A DNA stretch of 35,078 nt from an uncultured Paraprevotella sp. (GTDB taxonomy: Bacteria; Bacteroidota; Bacteroidia; Bacteroidales; Bacteroidaceae). Within the stretch, counting starts at the first letter, position 1; each line of letters opens with the position of its first letter. The position numbers and the translations under genes are program-made. The notes beneath the pieces are model-generated. The model did not search any database, had not been told where the DNA came from, and was given only the letters and a program-made list of their open reading frames with translations. Shown here piece after piece: positions 17,335-24,874 of this stretch. The DNA lies in contig CALUFQ010000031.1 of NCBI GenBank assembly GCA_944319925.1, positions 1 through 35,078 of the forward strand. The letters run 5' to 3'.

Positions 17335-18696
17335 ATGGCTGTAGAAAAAGAAATCATCGTGGCAATCGAGTTCGGCTCGTCCAAGATAAGGGGCGTGGCC
17401 GGATACAAGAATACAGACGGCAGTGTCCAGGTGTTGCACGTGGAGCAGGCAGATGCCCGGAATTGCATCCGTAAAGGCAGGGTGTATAACATTGATAAAA
17501 TGGTGGTGTGCCTGAAAGGCATCATCGAAAAGATGGAGGCGGCATTGGACCTGCAGGTGGACCGTGTGTTTGTGGGCATCGGCGGACAGTCGTTGCAAAG
17601 CCGCAAAAACACGGTGGCGCGCCAGTTTGCCACCAAGACGGTCATTTCCCAGGAAATCGTGGAGTCTCTCCTGAAGTCGAACAGGGCTGCCGCTTATCCC
17701 GGATATGAGATCTTGGACGTGGTGCCGCAAGAATACCGTGTGGGGCTGGATGTGACCACGGAACCGGTTGGCGTGTTGGGAAGCCAGATAGAAGGCACAT
17801 TCCTGAACGTGATTGCCCGCACGGAAGTGAGGGAATATATCCTCCAATGCGTGGAAGCCTGCGGGTTGGAGGTGGCCGGCGTATTTATCGCCCCGATGGC
17901 TTTGGCCGAGTGCGTACTGACCGAGATGGAACGCCGTTCGGGGTGTGTCCTTGTGGATTTCGGTTACGGTACGACGACCGTGGCCGTATATAAGAGCAAT
18001 CTGTTGCGCCACTTGGCAGTGATTCCCCTGGGCGGCCAAAGCATCACGCAGGATATTTGCAGCCAGCAAGTGGAAGATGACGAGGCAGAAAAGCTGAAGC
18101 TGAAATATGGCTCCGCCTATTCCGAGAGCGGGGCGGAAGAACTGACGAAAAACGTGCTGACCAACAACGGGCGCACGATAGAGGAGCGCGTGTTGGTGGA
18201 AATCGTGGAAGCCCGCGAAGAAGAAATCCTGAGCAACGTGGCAGCCCAAATCCGCAACAGCGGTTACCAGGACAAGTTGTTGGCGGGTGTCGTGATATCG
18301 GGTGCGGCGGCCAACGTGCAACGCTTGGACAAGGCGGTATCGGCCAAACTCAAGGCCGAGAAGCTGCGTTTCGTGCGGGTCGTGCCTTTGGACTTGCATA
18401 CAGCCTATGCGGACACAGTCGTGCGGGACGGTTCGCTGAACGTCTTGTTGTCGCTGTTGAATGCGGGAAGCCATAATTGCACGTCCCCGAAAGCAAGTGT
18501 GGCCGTGGTTCCTGAACAAGGGTCGGAAGAGACAGATGTCCAGCCCGCAGGATACGGGCAAGGGGCAGGCGAAAGCGTGGAGGCGGCAGAAAAGGACAAC
18601 CGTCCCGAGGAACGGCAGGAACCACCCAAGCCGCGCAAGAAAAGCCGGATTAAGGAATGGCTTGAGAAAGTGACGAAAACCATAACGGAAGAATAA
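17335..18696 (+). CDS. ftsA: Cell division protein FtsA
   Basis: 453 residues, actin-like ATPase that tethers FtsZ to the membrane. Seen: phosphate-1 loop IVAIEFGSSKIRGVAG, the SHS2/1C region, the phosphate-2 region VLVDFGYGTTTVAVY, GGQSITQDI and the adenosine motif VVISGAAANV. After the core comes a polar, acidic linker of about 60 residues and a C-terminal amphipathic helix (SRIKEWLEKVTKTITEE), the expected membrane-targeting helix. An in-frame ATG at 17296 lies inside ftsQ and is rejected. ftsZ follows immediately with no gap. Confidence 0.95.
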   Translation: MAVEKEIIVAIEFGSSKIRGVAGYKNTDGSVQVLHVEQADARNCIRKGRVYNIDKMVVCLKGIIEKMEAALDLQVDRVFVGIGGQSLQSRKNTVARQFATKTVISQEIVESLLKSNRAAAYPGYEILDVVPQEYRVGLDVTTEPVGVLGSQIEGTFLNVIARTEVREYILQCVEACGLEVAGVFIAPMALAECVLTEMERRSGCVLVDFGYGTTTVAVYKSNLLRHLAVIPLGGQSITQDICSQQVEDDEAEKLKLKYGSAYSESGAEELTKNVLTNNGRTIEERVLVEIVEAREEEILSNVAAQIRNSGYQDKLLAGVVISGAAANVQRLDKAVSAKLKAEKLRFVRVVPLDLHTAYADTVVRDGSLNVLLSLLNAGSHNCTSPKASVAVVPEQGSEETDVQPAGYGQGAGESVEAAEKDNRPEERQEPPKPRKKSRIKEWLEKVTKTITEE

Positions 18697-20028
18697 ATGG
18701 AACAGGAAAATATGACGCAAGAAGATAACGGCATCCGGTTCAACATGCCAAAGGCAAACCCGGATATATATATAAAGGTAATTGGAGTGGGCGGCGGTGG
18801 CGGCAATGCCGTCAACCACATGTATAAGGAAGGCATCCACAACGTGACGTTCATGCTGTGCAACACGGACAGCCAGGCCTTGAAGGACTCCCCGATTCCG
18901 ACCCACCTGCAACTGGGAAAGGACGGATTGGGTGCCGGAAACCGTCCGGAACGCGGACGGCAGGCGGCTTTGGAGAGCCTGGATGCCATCAAGGAGCAAT
19001 TGCAGGACGGTACGCGCATGGTGTTTATCACGGCCGGCATGGGCGGCGGGACCGGAACGGGGGCCGCGCCTGTCATTGCGCAGTGTGCGAAAGAAATGGG
19101 CATCCTGACGGTGGGCATCGTCACCATACCGTTCCGTTTCGAGGGACTGAAGAAAATCGACCAGGCTTTGGACGGGGTGGAGGAAATCTCCAAGCACGTA
19201 GATGCCTTGCTGGTCATCAACAACGAACGCCTGCGCGAGATTTTCAACGAACTGACCGTGTTGAACGCTTTTGCCAAGGCCGATGACACATTGTCGGTGG
19301 CGGCGAAGAGCATCGCCGAGATTATCACGGTGCACGGTATTGTCAATTTGGACTTCCAAGACGTGACCACTGTGCTGAAAGACGGCGGCGTGGCCATCAT
19401 GAGCACGGGGTACGGTGAAGGCGAAGGCCGTGTGAGGCTGGCCATAGAAGATGCCTTGAACTCTCCGTTGCTGAACAACAACGACATCTTCAAGTCAAAA
19501 AAGGTGTTGCTCAACATCTCGTTTTGCGACAAGGAAGAGAGTGCGCAGCTGACCATGGAGGAGATGAACGAGGTGCATGAGTTCATGAGCAAATTCGGCG
19601 ATGACGTGGAAACCAAGTTCGGGCTTGCTACGGATGCGGAATTGGGGCAGAAAGTCAAAATCACGGTGCTGGCTACCGGTTTCGGACTGAAAAATGTGCC
19701 GGGGATGGATGCCAAGGCCGAGGAAGAAGACGAGGAAAAACGGGCGCAAAAAGAAGAGAACGCCATGAAGAAAGCCAACCGCCGCATAGAGTTTTATGCG
19801 CACGATATCAAGCAAGGCATCATCAAGCGTCCGCATCATCTGTATGTGTTCGGAGAAGACGATTTGGACAACGACGACGTGATTTCGGAAGTGGAAAACA
19901 CGCCGACCTATAAGCGTAGCAAAGAAGTGCTGGCTGCCATAAAAGGCAAGACTTCCGGCGTGGGGCAGGCGGTTGGCGAGACACCGGCCGGACAAGGCGA
20001 AGAGGAAAAGTCGATGATTGTGTTTTAA
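18697..20028 (+). CDS. ftsZ: Cell division GTPase FtsZ
   Basis: 443 residues, tubulin-like GTPase that forms the cytokinetic ring. Seen: KVIGVGGGGGNAVNHM, the tubulin signature G116-GGTGTG in a TAGMGGGTGTGAAPVIA context, FRFEGLKK, the T7-loop region NLDFQDVTTVL and GYGEGEGR. The globular part ends near residue 340. A charged linker follows, then ENTPTYKR (400-407), which resembles the conserved C-terminal peptide that binds FtsA, with a further 36 residues after it. Many bacteria end soon after this peptide; here it is internal. Confidence 0.96.
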   Translation: MEQENMTQEDNGIRFNMPKANPDIYIKVIGVGGGGGNAVNHMYKEGIHNVTFMLCNTDSQALKDSPIPTHLQLGKDGLGAGNRPERGRQAALESLDAIKEQLQDGTRMVFITAGMGGGTGTGAAPVIAQCAKEMGILTVGIVTIPFRFEGLKKIDQALDGVEEISKHVDALLVINNERLREIFNELTVLNAFAKADDTLSVAAKSIAEIITVHGIVNLDFQDVTTVLKDGGVAIMSTGYGEGEGRVRLAIEDALNSPLLNNNDIFKSKKVLLNISFCDKEESAQLTMEEMNEVHEFMSKFGDDVETKFGLATDAELGQKVKITVLATGFGLKNVPGMDAKAEEEDEEKRAQKEENAMKKANRRIEFYAHDIKQGIIKRPHHLYVFGEDDLDNDDVISEVENTPTYKRSKEVLAAIKGKTSGVGQAVGETPAGQGEEEKSMIVF

Positions 20029-20061
20029 TATACCATATATAATAGGAAAGGAGAGCAAAAG

Positions 20062-20511
20062 ATGACACTGTTTGAACAAGTCAGCAAGGATATCATTGCG
20101 GCAATGAAAGCCAAGGACAAGATGGCTTTGGAAGCTTTGCGCAACATCAAGAAAGTTTTCATCGAGGCCAAGACCGCGCCGGGTGCCAACGACGAGTTGA
20201 GCGATGAGGCCGCACTGAAAATCCTGGCCAAGTTGGCCAAGCAAGGCAAGGACACGGCCGCGCTTTATGTGGAACAAGGACGGCAGGACTTGGCCGATGA
20301 GGAATTGGCACAGGTGGAGGTCATCAACCGTTATTTGCCCCAGCCGCTTTCTCCGGAGCAGCTGGAAAAGGAGGTGAAGGCCATCATTGAAGCCGTGGGG
20401 GCGACGAGCGCCAAGGACATGGGCAAGGTGATGGGCGTGGCCACCAAGCAATTGGCCGGGAAGGCCGATGGAAAAGCCATCAGCGCACTGGTGAAGCAGT
20501 TGCTGGCTTGA
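20062..20511 (+). CDS. GatB/YqeY domain protein
   Basis: 149 residues, the typical size of YqeY proteins, which resemble the C-terminal tRNA-interacting tail domain of GatB of the amidotransferase. Seen: the alpha-helical N-half (FEQVSKDIIAAMKAKDKMALEALRNIKKVF) and the C-half YLPQPLSPEQLEKEVKAIIEAVGA with KDMGKVMGV. Its cellular role is not established. It follows ftsZ by 33 bp and is the last gene of the block. A gene of this family behind ftsZ is common in Bacteroidales. Confidence 0.92.
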   Translation: MTLFEQVSKDIIAAMKAKDKMALEALRNIKKVFIEAKTAPGANDELSDEAALKILAKLAKQGKDTAALYVEQGRQDLADEELAQVEVINRYLPQPLSPEQLEKEVKAIIEAVGATSAKDMGKVMGVATKQLAGKADGKAISALVKQLLA

Positions 20512-20529
20512 CAAGGGACAGGAGGCCAG

Positions 20530-20562
20530 CCGGATGCGGGGGAGGAAATCCCTTGCATCCGG
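20530..20562 (+). terminator. Hairpin behind the dcw cluster
   Basis: A 14-bp stem including two G-T pairs (ccggatgc/gcatccgg plus an inner gggg-type stem) starts 18 nt after the YqeY-gene stop. There is no T-run right after it, so it may work with the weaker hairpin and T-tract downstream at 20627-20650. Confidence 0.5.
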
Positions 20563-20626
20563 GCGGCTCGTGGGGACGGGTCGTGTCATGCTGTGTGGGG
20601 GCGTGAAAGACAAATGTCTTATCCGC

Positions 20627-20650
20627 AAAGGTTTCTGCCTTTTGTTTTTT
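20627..20650 (+). terminator. Possible rho-independent terminator of the dcw cluster
   Basis: A short stem (aaagg/ccttt, loop tttctg) is followed by a T-rich tail with six consecutive T residues at 20645-20650. The stem is weak (5 bp), but the tail is good and the site lies between the YqeY gene and the next promoter. Confidence 0.4.
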
Positions 20651-20679
20651 AATATTTCTTAAAATATGGCAGGTTTGTC

Positions 20680-20709
20680 TTGGTAAGTGACAGTTTCGTC
20701 CTATTTTTG
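20680..20709 (+). promoter_or_regulatory. Full Bacteroidota promoter (TTG-N19-TATTTTTG)
   Basis: TTG at 20680-20682 and TATTTTTG at 20702-20709 are separated by exactly 19 nt. This matches the Bacteroidota -33/-7 arrangement and is the best-formed promoter in the window. It lies 26 nt before the small secreted protein at 20736. Confidence 0.7.
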
Positions 20710-20735
20710 TAAAATAGAAGTTAATTCTAAACTCA

Positions 20736-21101
20736 ATGTTGAAGAAGAGTAGGAAAAAGATTTGTTTGTGGGTGTCGTTGATGACGTGGTGTGCTGTCGC
20801 CATTTCGGCGGCGAGCCATTTGCCAGTGTCTATAAGTGGCGATTCCGTGGCACGCAAAGTACCTTTTTCCGAATATACCCATATTTACAAGAACCGCCGT
20901 GTGTCTTCTACTTATCCGGTGGAAGTCAAGGTGCGGCGCAATGCGCTGCTGGTTACCAGCAAGCATTCGCAAATGTTGCCGGTGTATAAAGGCAATGGCG
21001 TTTTTTATGGCCTGTTCAGGTTGAGCAAGGGAACCAATTGGATAAGCGGTTTGCCCAAGGGGACGTATATTATAAACAATTCCAAGGTCGTTGTTTCTTG
21101 A
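20736..21101 (+). CDS. Small secreted protein with T9SS-like C-terminal signature
   Basis: 121 residues, family not recognised. A signal peptide (about residues 1 to 27, hydrophobic LWVSLMTWCAVAISAAS) leads to a basic, beta-strand-rich mature part of about 95 residues. The end, LSKGTNWISGLPKGTYIINNSKVVVS, reads like the last strands of a type IX secretion sorting domain, and it shares the pattern GLxxGxYI with the calycin-like protein at 761-1396. It has its own well-formed promoter and precedes the glycine-lipid genes by 12 bp, so the three may be co-transcribed. Function is unknown. Confidence 0.7.
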   Translation: MLKKSRKKICLWVSLMTWCAVAISAASHLPVSISGDSVARKVPFSEYTHIYKNRRVSSTYPVEVKVRRNALLVTSKHSQMLPVYKGNGVFYGLFRLSKGTNWISGLPKGTYIINNSKVVVS

Positions 21102-21113
21102 ACATTTGGTGTC

Positions 21114-21959
21114 ATGAGTGAAGAGATTCTGCAAAAAGGAAAATTGGAGGGTCGCGCGGCGTTGATTGATTTGGACAAAGTCGTGCGCGACCGTGCCGGG
21201 AAGAAGGCCAAATACGTCCCCCGCTTCCTGATTAACCGGCTCAAGCGGCTGATTCACCAAGATTTCATCAATGGATTCCTGAAAGAAGGTTATGTGGGCG
21301 TTGACTTTTGTGAGCACAGCCTGAAGTATCTGGACGTGAAGGTGGAAGTGGAGGGTCTGGAGCATATCGCCGACCTGTCGCACAAATACACGTTCGTCTC
21401 CAACCATCCATTGGGGGCGATAGACGGGGTGACCTTGGGCATGGTGCTTGGCCGGCATTACCAAGGCAACATCAAATATCTGGTGAACGACTTGCTGATG
21501 AACCTGCAAGGGCTTGCGCCTCTATGTATCCCGATCAACAAATTGGGGCACCAGGCGAGGAACTTGCCGCGGATTGTGGAAGAGGCATTCCGTTCCGACA
21601 GCCAGATTATCATGTTTCCCGCAGGCATCTGTTCGCGCCGGATGAAAGACGGGTCGATACGCGACTTGCCGTGGAACAAGACGTTCGTGGCCAAAAGCGT
21701 GGCGACGCAGCGCGATGTGGTGCCGATACATTTTATCGGTCGTAATTCGGACCGTTTTTATACCATTGCGGAATGGTGCAAACGTTTGCGTCTCAAATTC
21801 AATCTGGCCATGCTGTTCTTGCCCGACGAGATGTACCGGAGCCAACATGGGACGTACAAGGTCATCATCGGGGAACCCATTCCGTGGGAGACCTTCGACA
21901 AGTCCAAGACGGCCTACCAATGGGCACAGGAAGTGAAGGAACGAGTGTATAAGTTGTGA
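21114..21959 (+). CDS. glsA: Lipid O-acyltransferase (GlsA/OlsA type)
   Basis: 281 residues, PlsC-like acyltransferase expected at the inner membrane. Motif I is N97-HPLGAID104, an HX5D variant of the usual HX4D, which is typical of the OlsA/GlsA-like group, and a later block FPAGICSR occupies the place of the phosphate-binding motif. In Bacteroides, GlsA adds the second, ester-linked fatty acid to N-acyl-glycine to form glycine lipids. The neighbour directly downstream is the matching N-acyltransferase, which strongly supports this role over general phosphatidate synthesis. The glsA stop overlaps an in-frame GTG of the next gene. Confidence 0.85.
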   Translation: MSEEILQKGKLEGRAALIDLDKVVRDRAGKKAKYVPRFLINRLKRLIHQDFINGFLKEGYVGVDFCEHSLKYLDVKVEVEGLEHIADLSHKYTFVSNHPLGAIDGVTLGMVLGRHYQGNIKYLVNDLLMNLQGLAPLCIPINKLGHQARNLPRIVEEAFRSDSQIIMFPAGICSRRMKDGSIRDLPWNKTFVAKSVATQRDVVPIHFIGRNSDRFYTIAEWCKRLRLKFNLAMLFLPDEMYRSQHGTYKVIIGEPIPWETFDKSKTAYQWAQEVKERVYKL

Positions 21960-21982
21960 TTAAGAAGAAAAACAATTACGAG

Positions 21983-22915
21983 ATGGAAGAGATAATAGCT
22001 CCGGTAAGCCGGGAACTGCTGAAAGCCGAGTTGACACCGGACAAGCTGTTGCGTGATACGAATAAGAGCCATAACGAGATATATGTGGTCACGTGGCAGA
22101 ATGCACCCAACGTGGTTCGTGAAATCGGGCGTTTGCGTGAAATCGCCTTCCGGGCTTCCGGAGGCGGGACGGGGCTTTCGCTAGACTTGGATGATTTCGA
22201 CATGATGGAAGAGCCTTACAAGCAATTGATTGTTTGGGATCCCGAGGTGGAAGAGATTTTGGGAGGCTACCGTTATTTGTTGGGTTCAAAAGTGAAAGTG
22301 AAGCCCGACGGGCAACCGGTGCTGGCCACTTCGCACATGTTCCATTTTTCCGAGCGTTTCATGAAAGACTACATGCCCTACACGATAGAACTGGGGCGGT
22401 CGTTCGTGACGTTGGAATATCAAAGTACCCGTGCCGGTTCGAAAGGGCTGTTCACGTTGGACAACCTGTGGGACGGGTTGGGCGCGCTGACCGTGCTGGT
22501 GCCCGACGTGCGTTATTATTTTGGCAAGATGACCATGTACCCTTCTTATCCGAGCTTCGGGCGCGACATGATCCTGTATTTCCTCAAGAAACATTTCGAG
22601 GACAAGGACAAGTTGATAGTGCCTTACCATCCCTTGCAGCTTGAGGCGGACACGGAAGACCTCAAGAAACTTTTCGTGGCGGATGATTTCAAGGAAGACT
22701 ATAAGGTGTTGAACACGGAAGTCCGCAAGCTGGGTTACAACATCCCTCCTTTGGTGAATGCCTACATGGGGCTTTCGCCCACCATGAAGATGTTTGGCAC
22801 GGCCATCAACGACGAGTTTGGCGACGTGGAGGAAACGGGAATCCTGATTGCCGTGGACGAAATCCGCGAGGAAAAGCGGAAACGCCATATTGAAACTTTT
22901 TCGGGACGCGGGTGA
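21983..22915 (+). CDS. glsB: Glycine N-acyltransferase (GlsB/OlsB type)
   Basis: About 310 residues, GNAT-fold acyltransferase of the group once annotated as hemolysin. Seen: IGRLREIAFRASGGGTG, YKQLIVWDPEVEEILGGYRY and YTIELGRSFV, the conserved core of OlsB-like enzymes. GlsB makes the amide bond between a 3-hydroxy fatty acid and glycine, the first step of glycine-lipid synthesis in Bacteroides. The ATG at 21983 (MEEIIAPVS) is preferred. A GTG at 21956, overlapping the glsA stop, would add nine lysine-rich residues. The terminator hairpin encloses the stop codon. Confidence 0.87.
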   Translation: MEEIIAPVSRELLKAELTPDKLLRDTNKSHNEIYVVTWQNAPNVVREIGRLREIAFRASGGGTGLSLDLDDFDMMEEPYKQLIVWDPEVEEILGGYRYLLGSKVKVKPDGQPVLATSHMFHFSERFMKDYMPYTIELGRSFVTLEYQSTRAGSKGLFTLDNLWDGLGALTVLVPDVRYYFGKMTMYPSYPSFGRDMILYFLKKHFEDKDKLIVPYHPLQLEADTEDLKKLFVADDFKEDYKVLNTEVRKLGYNIPPLVNAYMGLSPTMKMFGTAINDEFGDVEETGILIAVDEIREEKRKRHIETFSGRG

Positions 22916-22932
22916 CGCGTCCTTTTCTTTTT
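22904..22932 (+). terminator. Rho-independent terminator at the end of glsB
   Basis: A perfect 7-bp GC-rich stem (ggacgcg/cgcgtcc) with a 5-nt loop is followed by ttttcttt. The glsB stop codon lies in the loop. It separates glsB from the convergent dgt gene. Confidence 0.8.
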
Positions 22933-22953
22933 GTGGAGATTCAAAACAGTTTC

Positions 22954-24309
22954 TTACACGATAGGCAGGCTCATCCCGTTGATTTTCCGGTAGAGGTCGA
23001 GGGCATAAACGTCCGTCATGCCCGACACGTAGTCGAGGACGGCCATGATGCGGTCGTAGAGCCGTTCGGCACCGATTTCGTATTGTTGCGATACGCGGTT
23101 GATGAGCAAGCGCGAGTAGGTCTTTTCCGGATTGCACACGGCTTCCGTCATTAAGTCAAGGAGTGTGCTGATGACCTGGAAACCGGCCAATTCGATGTCC
23201 ACCACGTCCTTGCTCCGGTAAATCTTCTCATAGGCCATTTTTTCGCATGCCTTGTAGGCTTGGCGGGGGATTTCGGCGATATGGCCGATGAGGGTGCCTT
23301 GGAACGTGCCGGCCAAGATTTCGTCTTCATGCTCCACGAACACCCTTGCGCATTCTTTCTCCAGGCAGCCGATGGCGCACGAGCGCAGATAGACGATTTG
23401 CTCGTTGGTGTCGCTGACAAGTTTCAGGTTGCGCCGGATGTGTTGTTGCTCTTCCCCGTCGAAAAAGGCAAGGAGAAGTTCTTGCGTCTCGGCCGTATTC
23501 AGGATTTTCAGCTTGTGCGCGTCTTCAATGTCCATGATTTCATAGCAGATGTCGTCGGCGGCTTCCACCAGATAGACGAAAGGATGGCGCACGTACCGGT
23601 AAGTGCCTTCCTCGCTGGGTTGCCGGGGAATGCCCAGTTCTTCCGCGATGCGTTGGTAGATGGGGATTTCGCTTTGGAAGAAACCGAATTTCGGGTATGT
23701 CCCGGCCAGGTTGGACGAGAACGGGTATTTCACGATGGAGGCCAGCGTGGAATAGGTCATGACGAAGCCCCCTTCCCGCCGTCCCTGGAAATGGTGGGTG
23801 AGCAGCCGGAAGGCGTTGGCGTTTCCTTCGAAATGGACAAGGTCGTTCCATTCGGCGTTGCTGAGGCGGTCGCCGTTCTTCGGGTCGCGGTAGGCGGACA
23901 GCCATTCCCCTTTGCCCTCGCTGAAAAATGTCCCGATGGCACGCTCGCCTGAATGCCCGAAAGGCGGGTTGCCCAGGTCGTGCGCCAGGCAGGCGGCCGA
24001 CACGATGGCGCCGGCTTCGGTGAGGTGGCTGTTTGCCAGTTTCGGATGTTTTTGGATGAGTGCCCGCGACGTGTCGTTGCCCAGCGAGCGTCCCACGCTC
24101 GAAACTTCAAGGCTGTGGGTCAGCCTGTTGTGCACGAAGATGCTTCCCGGGAGCGGGAACACCTGTGTCTTGTTCTGCAACCGCCTGAACGGGGCAGAGA
24201 AGATGAGGCGGTCGTAATCCCGCTGGAACTCTGTCCGGTCATCCTTGCGCACCTGATGATATTTTTCCAATCCCAACCGTTTGTTGGAGATTAACCGTGT
24301 CCACTCCAT
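22954..24309 (-). CDS. dgt: dGTP triphosphohydrolase (dGTPase)
   Basis: 451 residues, HD-domain enzyme that splits dGTP (and in some relatives other dNTPs) into deoxynucleoside and tripolyphosphate, in the cytoplasm. Metal ligands are seen in order: H65 in NRLTHSLEVS, H110-D111 in CLAHDLGNPPFGHSGE, and a further Asp in VEAADDICYEIMD. The N-terminal FRRLQNKTQVFPL block is also typical. It is divergent from dut across about 130 bp, and both gene products shape the dNTP pool. It converges on glsB. Confidence 0.95.
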   Translation of the reverse strand: MEWTRLISNKRLGLEKYHQVRKDDRTEFQRDYDRLIFSAPFRRLQNKTQVFPLPGSIFVHNRLTHSLEVSSVGRSLGNDTSRALIQKHPKLANSHLTEAGAIVSAACLAHDLGNPPFGHSGERAIGTFFSEGKGEWLSAYRDPKNGDRLSNAEWNDLVHFEGNANAFRLLTHHFQGRREGGFVMTYSTLASIVKYPFSSNLAGTYPKFGFFQSEIPIYQRIAEELGIPRQPSEEGTYRYVRHPFVYLVEAADDICYEIMDIEDAHKLKILNTAETQELLLAFFDGEEQQHIRRNLKLVSDTNEQIVYLRSCAIGCLEKECARVFVEHEDEILAGTFQGTLIGHIAEIPRQAYKACEKMAYEKIYRSKDVVDIELAGFQVISTLLDLMTEAVCNPEKTYSRLLINRVSQQYEIGAERLYDRIMAVLDYVSGMTDVYALDLYRKINGMSLPIV

Positions 24310-24331
24310 GCTTGTTTTTGTTGTCTTTGTG

Positions 24332-24339
24332 CAAAAGTA
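24332..24339 (-). promoter_or_regulatory. -7 box (TACTTTTG) for dgt
   Basis: On the minus strand TACTTTTG fits TAnnTTTG, 22 nt before the dgt start. The -33 TTG is not evident. Confidence 0.5.
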
Positions 24340-24402
24340 ATTAAAAAGGTTGACATACTTTCTTTTTCCGGGAAAATCAATGGCGATATTCGGAGAATTG
24401 GC

Positions 24403-24410
24403 TATTTTTG
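24403..24410 (+). promoter_or_regulatory. -7 box (TATTTTTG) for dut
   Basis: TATTTTTG fits TAnnTTTG, 29 nt before the dut ATG at 24440. It probably drives the dut-TPR-DUF4292-LytM run, whose genes overlap by 4 bp each. Confidence 0.5.
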
Positions 24411-24439
24411 TATCTCAAAAATAGTATTTTGTGAAGAAG

Positions 24440-24874
24440 ATGGAAATACGTGTCATCAACAAGTCCCGCCATCCGCTGCCGCAGTATGCCACGCCGGATT
24501 CCGCCGGGATGGACTTGCGTGCCAATTTGGAGAGGCCGATAGTGTTGAAGCCCTTGGAGAGGTGCCTGGTGCCGACGGGGATTTATGTGGCTTTGCCGAA
24601 GGGCACCGAGGCGCAGGTCAGGCCACGGAGCGGGCTGGCGTTGAAGAAAGGCATCACGGTGTTGAACTCCCCGGGGACGATAGACGCGGACTATCGCGGG
24701 GAGATTTGTGTCATTTTGGTGAACCTCTCGCCGGAACCCTTTGAAATTTGCGACGGAGAGCGGATAGCCCAAATGGTGGTGTCACGGTATGAGCGGGCCG
24801 AGTGGGCTGTGGTGGAGAATTTGGATGAAACTGAACGGGGAGCGGGCGGTTTCGGGCATTCCGGAAAGAAATGA
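24440..24874 (+). CDS. dut: dUTP diphosphatase
   Basis: 144 residues, the standard length of trimeric dUTPase. It hydrolyses dUTP to dUMP and pyrophosphate, which keeps uracil out of DNA and feeds dTMP synthesis. All five motifs are present: [41 protein letters not shown] and the C-terminal [11 protein letters not shown]. The ATG at 24440 is preferred; a GTG at 24431 would add three residues. Its TGA overlaps the next ATG (ATGA). Confidence 0.96.
   Translation: MEIRVINKSRHPLPQYATPDSAGMDLRANLERPIVLKPLERCLVPTGIYVALPKGTEAQVRPRSGLALKKGITVLNSPGTIDADYRGEICVILVNLSPEPFEICDGERIAQMVVSRYERAEWAVVENLDETERGAGGFGHSGKK

Noticed and set aside
17308-19359. 683-codon minus-strand frame across ftsA and ftsZ
   Set aside because: Antisense shadow of two well-supported genes; composition is His- and Arg-rich and no domain is visible.
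18405-19787. 460-codon minus-strand frame opposite ftsZ
   Set aside because: Ser- and Pro-rich shadow frame, entirely opposite ftsA and ftsZ.
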